Part shown: piece by piece, positions 54,456 to 64,000 of the stretch
Layout of the letters: each line of letters starts with the position of its first letter
How positions within the stretch are numbered: position 1 is the stretch's first letter
Assembly: GCA_026545765.1 (NCBI GenBank)
Contig: CM048839.1
Location: 86,628,414 to 86,692,413 of the forward strand
DNA: 64,000 bases
Reading direction: 5' to 3'
From: Plantago major
Lineage: Eukaryota > Streptophyta > Magnoliopsida > Lamiales > Plantaginaceae
The notes under the pieces: model-generated
The model's input: the letters and a program-made list of their open reading frames with translations, nothing else
What the model was told of the DNA's origin: nothing
Database searches by the model: none
Translations under genes and position numbers: made by a program

Positions 54456-56980
54456 ACTTATGAGCTGTAGTTGCTATCTCAACACTGATACTTTAAAGTC
54501 GAATCCAAAACGATCGAATAGTAAGAGCAAGAGCACCAGAAAGATTTAACTACAGGTACAGGACCCAGATTTGATTGTAATGGAATAGATAATTAATTAG
54601 ACTCCAATAATTCCATCCAACTTATTGAGGCCACTCTTGGTGCTAGGATCTTCCAAAGTTAGCATATAGTCATGTCCATGATGTCATTTTCATCACAAAC
54701 TCTCTTACTACTATAAGAATGAACACAGTATATAAGCTTTTCCCATCATCACAAGGGAACATACCCTACCATTTTATGGAATATTATAACAAGTGCTGAT
54801 AGGCATGTCTTTTGGTAAATTATGTTTGCAGATCACATATGAATTTAGCCTAAATTTTTTTAAAAATTCTGGCAGCAACCACTTTAGATCTATAATTGGG
54901 ACTAGTAGCAGGATCAAACCAAAGCAAGTGGATTACTAATTTACTATTAACTGAATCGATATGCAACTTGATGGTTATTTATTGAGCAAATACTGATTTA
55001 CTATCAGACATCGTACCAACACTTTTCTCCTTACATCGCAAGTATATCAATCCAGCCAAATAGTTTATATATCATGGCAATAAACAACCAATGCCCATGA
55101 ATTTACCAGGCCACTGTTTCAGTCAAGTGTAGTCAGTTCCATAAATAAACTCAGTATTCATAGTAATACTCAATAAGTACAACATAGGTAATTAAATATC
55201 AGGATTTTGAACCATGTATCTGGGTGGACAAAAGAATAAGAGTGACTTCTCCATTATTTCTATAGTATGTTTAAGATGATCTTCAATGAGAAAAGGGCCA
55301 AACCGTTTATAAAAAGAGTTCCCAGATACGGGATTGGGGTGGGGATATGCATGGCGTCTAGTACCCTTGTATACGTGCCGAGATGCTTTTTTCAGGCCTT
55401 GGAATTGAAACCAAACTTACCAGTGGAATAACCTATCACCAGATTCGCCCCCATATGATCTCATGCAAGAAACTGAGAAATACCATGCTTCAGAATATTT
55501 TTATCACAGAAAGGCCCTTGATATGGAAAGTGGAAAAAGGAAAGGAAAATAAAGAGCAGAACATGATGCAATCAATACTGTAGTCCTTCAGAAGATAAGG
55601 GGTTATCTGCAATTTTTCATCACCGGGAGTGAGATCTAGTAGTTCCATGTTGATCTTCGCTTGATCAGTTCAGAGACGTAGTACAATTTGATTCAGAGAA
55701 ATTCGATCAGGAACTGGATTAGAAGTCCTGTAGCATCATGATGTGACTAAAGAACCTAGACAAGTGAATTGCAAATTGTGCACTAGCTTACCTGGTGACT
55801 TAAATAAGCAAACACAGCTAGCACATAGAAAAGCACAAAAAATGGATAAATTAAAAACACCGTTTTTGTCATGTGGAAATGAAGGAAAGCAATGAAAGGA
55901 AGCCAAGAACCACACATTTGCCTTAAGCAAACATTCTGGTCAATTATACAAGGGAAGAAATGGGGCGGGAAATTATTTTTGCGAAATAAAGGTAACCTGT
56001 CAAAAAACAACAGTCCACGAACATAACATTTGAGCTCATAGAGTATCAGAATTAGTAGATAGGAGCTTTATCCTGCTTAAGGTTAGCCAACTAGTTCACC
56101 TAACTCATTCATGCTTAACAAACCTCACCAGAACAATCATAATCTTCTACTTTTACTTTAACCAATATACATGTGCCAGTCTTAGTCACAACAAGAAAGT
56201 TTGGCAGCCACATTCATCCATGTGGTCAACGAAATTCCTCAACCGCACCAAGCAAGGTTACAAGTAAATGATATCGTGATAAATCAAGAACCTGTCCAGT
56301 TATATAAAAGAAGTGCAGAAAGATCATGGAAGATAAGTAAGTTCGCTAGTAGTAAATCGCAATACAGACAATAACCATAACCACACTCTAATTCCTAACC
56401 AAGGAAAAATCCATTATCGACGAACAATGTTGAGAAAGATGAAGTCATAGCATTGTCCCAACCCAACTCCTAACCAAGCCCGGGCAAAACATTTCCCCAC
56501 GTTTATTAGTCCATACTTGATAATACACCATTTCCAAAGCCTCTAACCAGAATTGTGTACAACTAATATATATTGGCCGGTAACTAAATTTCACTAGCTC
56601 TGTAACTTGGCTAAGGAACATATCGAAATTCTCAACCACAATCGGAGAAGTTACCCACTAAACTCAACCTCGTGCCAAGGATTCGCCTTTGGAGCAAGGT
56701 TTTGAATCAGGAGAAGCAAACAATTAAGCAAGCACAATCATAATCTTGTTAATAAATTCCATATGAGAGCATACAAGAAGAACATTGTAAGAAGATTCGA
56801 TGTATAGTAGCAGGAATATAGTATTATAATATTTATAAGCATAATCATATAGTATTTGGCATCGATCATAATTGCTTACTTATGAAATGATGAAACAAAA
56901 GGAAAGGAAAGGAAAAGAAAGCACGATGAAGAAGAAGAAGATTACAATATTGCCGTTCAAAATTTGATTCCCTCATCAAT
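54456..56980. other. 3' flank of the S40 gene, no further gene recognised
   Basis: About 2.5 kb of moderately AT-rich unique-looking DNA. Several short minus-strand open frames exist (for example 55736-55930 and 56445-56639) but none has a recognisable domain or conserved start. The part nearest 56980 should include the S40 3' UTR. Confidence 0.45.
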
Positions 56981-57550
56981 TCAATCAATGAAACCAGTTT
57001 TCTGCAACACAGCGTTCCTGACACGGCGGAGATCCCTCCCTTTGAGCGTCCTCCCCACGCCTTCGAAAACCGAAAAGGTCACGTGCGATCTGGCCACAAT
57101 CACGTGCGGAGGCACCATTTCCTCCTCGTCCTCCTCCTCCTGATCCGCCTCATCATCCCAATCCTTATACGTCGCCGATCGGAATTCCTTCGGCCAAACC
57201 GGAATGTTCACCGGAGCAGACTGCCGGAAGTTCGCCTGAGAATGATTATTATCTCTCCTGGAAGCTCCGACGTGGATGACGTTGGATCGGATGACGTGGC
57301 AATCGGTGTTGTCGAGAGCGGCGGAGAGTCCGGATTGAAGGGCGGAGAAGCGGCGGAGGGAGGGTGGAGTTGGAGAATTGGGGAGAGGGTGGGTGGTGGT
57401 GGGGGAGTCAGGGTAGAAGGACCAGACGACGTCGTGTTCGTGGAGGTCTTGGTCGTCGGAATCGGTTCGGGTTGGGTGGTCGGAGTCGGGTTGTTTGAGG
57501 ACACCGAGATACCGGAGAGTGGTGGTGGTTCTTCTGTTATTGCTAGCCAT
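56981..57550 (-). CDS. S40: S40-type senescence regulator (DUF584)
   Basis: A single-exon gene of 189 codons plus TGA, starting MASNNRRTTT. The family signature is complete: TLRYLGVL near the N-terminus, APVNIPVWP (residues 112-120), an acidic run EEEDEEE (138-144), VPPHVIVARS (146-155) and the C-terminal FSVFEGVGRTLKGRDLRRVR (159-178), ending LQKTGF. S40 proteins are small nuclear-localised proteins induced in leaf senescence, by dark, and by ABA or salicylate; the biochemical activity is not known. Intronless structure and length fit the family. The first 60 residues are Thr/Pro/Ser-rich and variable. Confidence 0.93.
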   Translation of the reverse strand: MASNNRRTTTTLRYLGVLKQPDSDHPTRTDSDDQDLHEHDVVWSFYPDSPTTTHPLPNSPTPPSLRRFSALQSGLSAALDNTDCHVIRSNVIHVGASRRDNNHSQANFRQSAPVNIPVWPKEFRSATYKDWDDEADQEEEDEEEMVPPHVIVARSHVTFSVFEGVGRTLKGRDLRRVRNAVLQKTGFID

Positions 57551-58080
57551 ATCTATCTAATCTAAGCAAAGCAATGTAATGGTTGTTAGTTGTTACTGTG
57601 ATTCATGTTTGTTATTCATGATTGATTTTGATTGATTTGATTCTTGTGAGTCGACTCGTGGACTCACTCTACCTGACTTGCCTCCTGTTACGGCTTTTAG
57701 AGTCGACTAAAACAAACAAACAAACCAAGTTAGGGTGTCCCTATAAATAAAACAAAACTCATTTCTCTCAACATCCCATTTATTGTACACCACATCAATC
57801 ATTTTTTTTAATTATTATTATTATTATTATTTTTTTTTTGGATGATGTTGCAGAAAATTAAACCGCATGCTCAAACTCAAAAGGCATATATCACAGAAAA
57901 TTCACTCCCCGTGGGGTTTAAACATGTGATCAAGAGGATATCCTCATCCCTTTTAACCAACTGAGCTTCTGTTTTTTTTTTACCGAAAGACAAGTTTATA
58001 TGGCACTAATAGTCGAAAGTAAATTCTTATCCAAAACACATATTCCTCTCTAATTTAAGAGAAATGTATTTGCCAAATAA
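57551..58080. other. Promoter side of the S40 gene and a tRNA-like repeat
   Basis: No gene. An ATT microsatellite lies at 57810-57835. On the minus strand near 57965-57885, AGCTCAGTTGGTTAAAAGGG (A-box-like) and GTTTAAACCCC (B-box-like) suggest a decayed tRNA-derived element rather than a working tRNA. Confidence 0.4.
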
Positions 58081-58084
58081 TATT

Positions 58085-58795
58085 AAGGGGGTGATTGGTA
58101 TAAAACTTTAATTCGGAAAATCGGGTTAAAAACATCTATTTTTATATAACTCAATGTTTTAATTTTATACAGCAACAGGGAGCTTAACAGCTTCATCTCC
58201 AATGGAGCTCGAATTTGGGCTCTATAAAGGAGCCCGATTCGACTCCTTAAAGAAAAAGAAAAAAGAGTGTAAATTTAGTGTTATGTTAAATAAAGTGAAA
58301 TATAATTTGAACAAAACATGTTTTGGTGAAGAAGTAGATGAGGTGAAAGCGTTATAATTTTGTTTGGGTCATTTAGTAAATTTTTATGAACTCAAAGGGG
58401 TTTATGCAATTTATATAAATTAATTTCCAGGTGGAAATTAAGAAAAGACTTCGTCAACTCAAAAAAATAGAAAATGGATTGATGTGTTATTGTTCAAATA
58501 TTAGGGCCCCCGATGTTATTACGAAATTTATTAGGGGGGAGCAAATGTAATTTGCCCTTAAATTTTATCTCTCTACATAATCATTTTCTCTCATTTTATT
58601 TTTTCATTTACTATAAAAACCTTAAACCAATCAAATAATCTTAAAAACTCTTACACACCCTATATAACAATTATATAAAACATATAAAGTTTTAATTCCA
58701 TTCCAAACACAATTTTTCAAAACCCAATCATAATTCTGTTACTATTCACGGTTAAAACCCGATTCATTTTAATCACTTCCGAAACAACCACTAAT
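58085..58795. mobile_element. Putative Harbinger-like MITE
   Basis: The left end (GGGTGATTGGTATAAAAC, then AATCGGGTT) and the reverse complement of the right end (AGTGGTTGTTTCGGAAGTG, then AATCGGGTTTT) are similar. The flank TTA/TAA is compatible with a 3-bp target duplication. Non-coding interior. Confidence 0.35.
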
Positions 58796-59480
58796 TCAAC
58801 CATAAATCATCAACAATACGGTAAGCAAGTGAAATCGTATAAATGATAATTTTATTGATATTAGTAAATGGAGGTAAAATTTTCTATTATAGCCCTCTGA
58901 TTCTGTTATAATGATCCATAATGTTAATGTATTGTACGGTGCGACACTTAACGAACTCCACTCCGGCGCACATTTGATTCAATACATGAAAGGAATGTGT
59001 AACAGAAATGTTAATCGCAGCACCAATTCAGCTAAACGCAGCACCAATTATTTGAGTACTTACCCAAAATGCCCCTAACTTAAAAAAATCGTATAACATT
59101 AACGTAAAATCGTAATAACTCGTTTACGCGAAAACAATAACATTAACATGCACGATTCATCACGAATTACAACAATTGAAAACATCGAAATTTTTAAACA
59201 AACTTTGCTTATTAGAAAAAAATTATAAAATACCTAAATATTTAAACACTATATACATAAAATGAAATTAATAAGAAAATTTTAAAAAATTAATGGGATC
59301 CAATGCAAAAGTAGATCAGATCATGTCTGGGTATAAAACCGAAGAGACATGAGTTTTTTATTTTTTATTTTTAATTATTTTTTAATGATTTGCAAGTTTT
59401 ATTGGGGTTTTCTAAATTTTTCATATTTATTTGAATTACAGAACATGAAAATCGGAATACACATACATTGAAAACATAAA
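58796..59480. other. Intergenic, 3' flank of the MULE gene
   Basis: AT-rich DNA with no open frame of note. No long terminal inverted repeat of a Mutator element could be recognised by eye here. Confidence 0.45.
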
Positions 59481-62107
59481 CTAGAACATATGCCATTGAC
59501 GTAGGTGAACGCCATAATGTGCTTCCCAGTGGCTTATTCTTGCCTCTCTAGTACCTCTCCAGGCCAACCATATTGGTGGAATTGGACATTCTGTTACCAC
59601 GTGGATCCGGATCCAGTGATTGTTACCAATGTGACCCATTGTCCACTCTTCAGATGTTGATGGAGGGTCCGGAGCCGGTGAGTCCATTTGAGAACGACAC
59701 TCCAATGGCAAGTATGTCATACTCCCTAACGGAGAATAACCGCAGAAGACCCGTTGGTACTTTGTTGCTACAAGACACCCCATATCTGGTAATGTGAAAT
59801 ACCATGGCTGTGTACACGCGCCATGAAACCAGTTCAAACGGATATTTATTTCATCTACCCGTGCTTCTGTCATTTCGTCGATATACATCTGCCTGTTGTA
59901 GTGCAACTTATCAATGAGTTCTTGCCTGACGTCTGCCTAACGCTCTTGTTGACTGTATTGGTATTGAGCTATGACCCTAAAACCGCAGTTCCCGTCGCCG
60001 ATGACATCATTATGGCCTCTAATCCAGAATTGAGTTTGGGGTGGCATTTGACTTTGATATTTGAATGTTCTGCCAGTACTTGCTAGAGAACTTGAAACGT
60101 CATTGCTTGGGGCGGAATTCTTTTGAGACTGATTCGGGGTTTTTTTTTTCCTAACCACTCGGTAGCCTTTTCCCTATTGCTTTAGATTTCCTACCTCTCC
60201 GTTGTGCTACGTATGGCTCATCCACGAACGATTGTGATGCATTTGAATTGTCGAAATACGATCTCATTTCATCATCTGTGGCAGTCTCGCTGCGGTCCGC
60301 CGCCCAGTGAAGAAACTGATCCTTTATACTCTACTGTCTAGTCTCAGGCGGTTCCCCCATGTGAAGAGTTCTCCAGAACACGTTTACATCGTGAACCGGG
60401 TCGACGGTCCTCTTGTTTCTCAGCTTCACATGCAATTGACATGCGCAGATTAATCCAAAAGTTGTAAACAGTATGTGATCGCAATCACTTGGATCATTGT
60501 CTATTTCTTTGACCATTTTCTCGATGGCGAGATGTGAAAGCACACCTCCGAGGTTTTTGAAGATCGGCATTGTTGATGTGGAATGAGGGACGATATTAAG
60601 AGATCTCTCAAACTGTGTGCGGATTTCATCAAAATGCATTTCAAGTAGGCCATTTAGCTTCGGGAATAGACGGTGGAACTTCTGATTTGAAGGACCCAAC
60701 CACAAGTTGTACCTAGCGTGAGCACCTTCGACTCTGCAAATAATTTACATTGTTGAATGTCAGTTTCGGCATAACTGTAATTATAGGGTAGTTGTATATT
60801 ACGAAATAAACTAAACTAAGGAAAGAGTGGTGGATTTATGACGATAAATGAAGGAATAACCTGTTGGTCGTGTTAGTTTCATAGTGTAAGATGTTCTTTG
60901 TCCATGCCTGGACAAATCGGTCACGGTATGGATCCAACCATTGGTTCCGTACATAGGCCATGCAACCTGGATGCCTATGCCATGCCTCCGCCATTTCTGC
61001 AACAGCCTGCTCATAGAGTTCCTCAGATTCTGCATCGATGTGCTCCATCCGATTTGATTACGGGTTGATGCTTAGTACCTACCATCTTGGATAAGTGAGC
61101 CTGCACATCCTTTGAGATGTGTCTCTGACACAGTAGGTGTGCTGCTTCTGGAAAGACAAGTTTAATCGCATTCATTTCTGCTAACTCTCTGTCGGTAACA
61201 AATACCCCCAGTGACACACCACATTCAGCAAACAACACCCGTAATTGTTTAAGCCCCCAAACGTAACTTGAAGTCCTTTCGTTGGATAGGAAAATGAAGG
61301 CTATGTGATAGTTTTGCCCAGTGGGTAAGACGCCAATCAGTTCCACCAAAGGCATGTCGTACAAATTCGTCTTGTACGTTGCATCCATGACGACAACTTG
61401 CGGGAACAAACGGATCAGCTCCCTTGTATTAGGATGAGATAAGAAAATTCCCTCCAATATGTTAGTACCCTCCACTTCTGAATGTGTATATATATAATGG
61501 TTTCTTCTCAAGAGTTCCTCGAATACACCATTGGGGCTAGGGATCCCATCTCCAAACGTTGATATTTCTGGTCAGCATTGTATATTTGACGTAGGTTAGT
61601 ACATGTGCCCGTAAAATCCTGATTAAGTTGATCGAGAATTTGTCTAGGTGCCATTCCGCACTGCAACATCTCAATCACCCGGGCGTACTTTTCGTCAGTG
61701 AGCTTGGTGGCAGACGTGTGCCCATGGGGGGAATTCCCGAGTGCATGATTGTGTTTCTCGTGGCCCTCTCTGAGAAACACTCTCCACACCCCCGGATACC
61801 TCTCGTGCAGCTTAACCTCAAATGGACACTTGAGTTTCTTTGACCCAACGGAACTTCTGGATTTCACTTCGGGATCAGTTGAAGCCGTGTTTCTGTATTC
61901 ACCACCTCGCTCACAACCCATGTAAACGTGTTTTGGTTTCGAATGTGAGATCGTGAAAAATATATTGTTTTGTACACCAATATCTCGCACCCAAGTTTCT
62001 GCAGCTTCCCGAGTATCAAAAGTCTGATTATTTTGAAAAAATGAACTGCAATCGGGGAATTCAGGCTCACCGTCGGATGAAATATATGAACTTGGGGCGT
62101 GACTCAT
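59481..62107 (-). pseudogene. MULE transposase fused to an OTU-like cysteine protease domain
   Basis: On the minus strand, ATG 62107 (MSHAPSSYISS) opens a FAR1-like zinc DNA-binding region (GCERGGEYRN, KLKCPFEVKLHE, KHNHAL). The MULE DDE-type core follows: QVVVMDATYKTNLYDMPLVE and FVTDRELAEMNAIKLVFPEA, with LLCQRHISKDVQ. Exon ends at 60861 and 60733 flank a clean 127-bp GT-AG intron (…TTNR|VEGAHARYN). After RGRKSKAIGK comes an OTU-like protease: DGNCGFRVIA (Cys) and GNNHWIRI (His). Lesions: a frameshift near 61545, a shift or tiny intron near 61045, an in-frame TAG at 60331, a shift near 60165, and a TAG at 59937 where relatives would have Trp. MULE transposases cut and paste Mutator-like DNA; the OTU role is unknown. 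Inactive copy. Confidence 0.8.
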
Positions 62108-62339
62108 TGTGTACGTGTTTGTTTTTTAAGTGTTTAGAATATGATTAGTGTTTCGGGTTTCAAGTGTTTAGAATATGATTAGTGCAGGGGACCATTTGTT
62201 TGAAGGGTGAAGTGTGAATGAATTGAATATGATTAGGTAGGGGACCATTTTATAGTATAAATAAAATGTACCTCAGTTGATTGTGTTAGTGTTGTGTTAA
62301 TAGAGACATACCGTGAATCGAAAAAATGGGATATATTTG

Positions 62340-62485
62340 TCATTAAAACGGACAAAGCCATGCAATTGTCCCATCCGGGACAATTGCATACATGAATTGT
62401 CCCGGATGGGACAATTCATGCATGCTTTGTCCCAAGGGTCAAGTGACCCTTAGAAGGGTATCCAAGGGTGATTTGACCCTTGGAT
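62340..62485. repeat. Nested palindromes in a bidirectional promoter region
   Basis: ATTGTCCCATCCGGGACAAT (from 62365) and its exact reverse complement ATTGTCCCGGATGGGACAAT (from 62396) are each hairpins and also pair with one another. Two further palindromes follow: AAGGGTCAAGTGACCCTT (62434) and CCAAGGGTGATTTGACCCTT (62462). They lie between the MULE start codon and the plant-mobile-domain gene. Confidence 0.85.
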
Positions 62486-62507
62486 ACGGGTCGGGTCGTT
62501 TTTTCCC

Positions 62508-62515
62508 TATAAATA
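62508..62515 (+). promoter_or_regulatory. TATA box of the plant-mobile-domain gene
   Basis: TATAAATA stands 108 bases before the ATG at 62623, within CCCTATAAATACTCTACACC. This is a good plant TATA context, giving an expected transcript start around 62540. Confidence 0.65.
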
Positions 62516-62622
62516 CTCTACACCTTAACTAAAAATTTACACCAGAACACTCTTTTCTTTCTTCTTCACTTAAACATATTATTCTTATTTGATAAAACAC
62601 CACCAAAATCTTAAGCATCTAA

Positions 62623-64000
62623 ATGGCAGGAATCTGGAAGGTAAAGATATGATAAAACATTAATAAACTGTATTATATTTGATCGTTCATCTTAAGATAT
62701 TTGATTGTTCATGTTTCTCGTCGAATTCTAACACTCCGATCATTCTTATTTGATTGTTTCAGCACTTCACTAAGGGCGGTTCATCCAAAGATGGCGGCGG
62801 TCCATCAAAAAGAAACGCCCCGGATATACCACATGTGTCAGTCGACAAATATTTTGGACGATTGAGAGAGATTGATGGAAGGGAAAGAGGGCCAGTGGCT
62901 GCTTCAGCAAGAGCTCGAAGGTCGAATCGCATGGCCAATCCTGAGTTCAGTTCGGATGCTACTGAAAACTTAATAAGGGACTCAACCGAGTCACCCCCGA
63001 CCATTGACAATGAAACAAGGGCAGAACTTGAACGTCAACTGAATGAACAGGGGGGTAACGAGTCACCCCCGACCAATTCGTACCAGCCAAATACAAATGT
63101 CGATGACACCAATTTGTACCGGTACCGGGCATCGACACATTTTAACGACACCAATTCCTATGCTTCTGGCAGCCAGCATGGAGAGGAAGCTCCTAATGAT
63201 CCCACCAATCAACCCTGGGAAGAGCTAACACATGCTGTTGATGGAGGCCCGTCAGATCCGGAGTTACTCAAAGGATTTCTAGGCCACATTGTTCACTCCA
63301 TATGGATTGGAAATGTAAGCCATTCCATTCCTGATCTATAAAATTCGACGATTCATATTCACTATAGTTAACTCATTCTTATTTATTGTTTACTTTAAAA
63401 TGTCGCAGGATCGCAATATTCTAGGGGGGTTTCATCAACACAAAAAATTGACCAAGTTCAAAGATTATTTGAACGACAATGTCAACAATGTTGTCAACAA
63501 CAGCCTTCTCTCACACTTGCCCACCGTTATGCAACCGAAGATCAACATGCCTTTGATTAGTGCATTTGTTGAACGGTGGCATCCTGAAACTAATAGCTTT
63601 CACTTGCCATTCGGTGAGATGACTATAACTCTGCATGATGTCCATTTTCTATTAGGAATTCCTGTGCAGGATCGTGCGGTGAAGGTGGTGACTCACAGCC
63701 CAGAACAAATCAGGCACTTATTGTCAATTCATATGCAAATGAATGATGCATTGGTGAGGGCCAACTACAAAAGTGCTGGGTTCAAGCGTAGCACAATTGA
63801 GGATGCTTTAAAAGCACAAACTCTACCACCCCATTCACATGCTGTCATGTACCTGTTGTGGTTGTTAGGCACATCGTTGTTTGTCGACAAGAGTAGTACT
63901 CGAGTACCAGCTGGATTTCTACCGTTCCTAAATCAGCTGGAGGAGGTTCAAACGTACGCATTGGGAGCTGCTGCACTTGCCAATCAGTATAAACAGTTGG
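62623..64000 (+). CDS. Plant mobile domain (PMD) protein, MAIN/PP7-long-form-like, partial
   Basis: Exon 1 is only 18 bases (62623-62640, MAGIWK), exon 2 is 62763-63314 and exon 3 starts at 63409 and runs off the window, all in phase 0 with GT-AG introns. The 387 visible residues have a low-complexity Ser/Asn-rich N-terminus. The plant mobile (aminotransferase-like) domain follows in exon 3: ISAFVERWHPETNSFHLPFG, then EMTITLHDVHFLLGIPV and MYLLWLLGTSLFVDKSSTRV. PMD proteins include MAIN/MAIL1 and the PP7 long form, and many copies are carried by transposons. The frame is intact as far as seen. It is divergent from the MULE-OTU gene, 515 bp apart, so both may belong to one transposon. Confidence 0.85.

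Noticed and set aside
57083-57565. 160-codon plus-strand open frame opposite the S40 gene
   Set aside because: It is the antisense shadow of the GC-rich S40 coding sequence. The minus strand carries the full family signature and the plus frame has low-complexity Val/Gly/Arg content.

Overview
The window is nuclear DNA of a flowering plant, almost certainly a eudicot. It has spliced genes with GT-AG introns, AT-rich introns, Ty1-copia elements primed by initiator-methionine tRNA, LINEs with poly(A) tails, Stowaway-type MITEs, a CACTA terminus and a MULE. One MITE family (GTTCTCTTCGTCTGAAC...) reminds me of Caryophyllales repeats, but that is a weak guess. Coordinates are 1-based on the + strand.

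Layout. 1-6 kb: mostly repeats and MITEs, a truncated LINE and one possible exon. 6.1-11.0 kb (-): a five-exon gene for an MSP1/ATAD1-type AAA ATPase (392 aa, complete). 11.2-12.35 kb: a CCGGTT-rich repeat. 12.35-43.85 kb: a nest of Sirevirus-like Ty1-copia elements. 43.85-44.26 kb: the 5' part of a LINE whose 3' part lies at 21.8-22.25 kb. 44.8-48.2 kb (-): a seven-exon Yellow Stripe-Like metal-chelate transporter (665 aa, complete). 48.9-54.5 kb: MITEs, a CACTA end and a 42-bp tandem array. 57.0-57.55 kb (-): an intronless S40-type senescence regulator (189 aa). 59.5-62.1 kb (-): a decayed MULE transposase fused to an OTU-like protease. 62.6-64 kb (+): a plant-mobile-domain gene, divergent from the MULE and cut by the window end.

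The retroelement nest can be partly decoded. A 15.2-kb copia element (25809-41017, minus, TSD CTAAC, PBS, PPT) sits inside the LTR of an older minus-strand element. It carries about 6 kb of extra coding sequence between RNase H and its 3' LTR. The older element breaks off in its protease region at 23482 and resumes, in the opposite orientation, at 12350. The two halves of one LINE, proved by a shared 11-bp target-site duplication, are also in opposite orientations. Both facts are explained by one inversion of about 11.1 kb (12350-23482). Even after undoing it, the copia complex meets the LINE with an LTR 3' end at both junctions (shared AAGGT), which a normal LTR-element insertion cannot give.

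Both copia families carry their own dispersed palindrome: GTTGASTCAAC in the first and CAGATATCTG in the second. These occur in LTRs, in 3' non-coding DNA and inside coding sequence. With the repeated GGGGGAG polypurine motifs, this fits what is known of Sireviruses.
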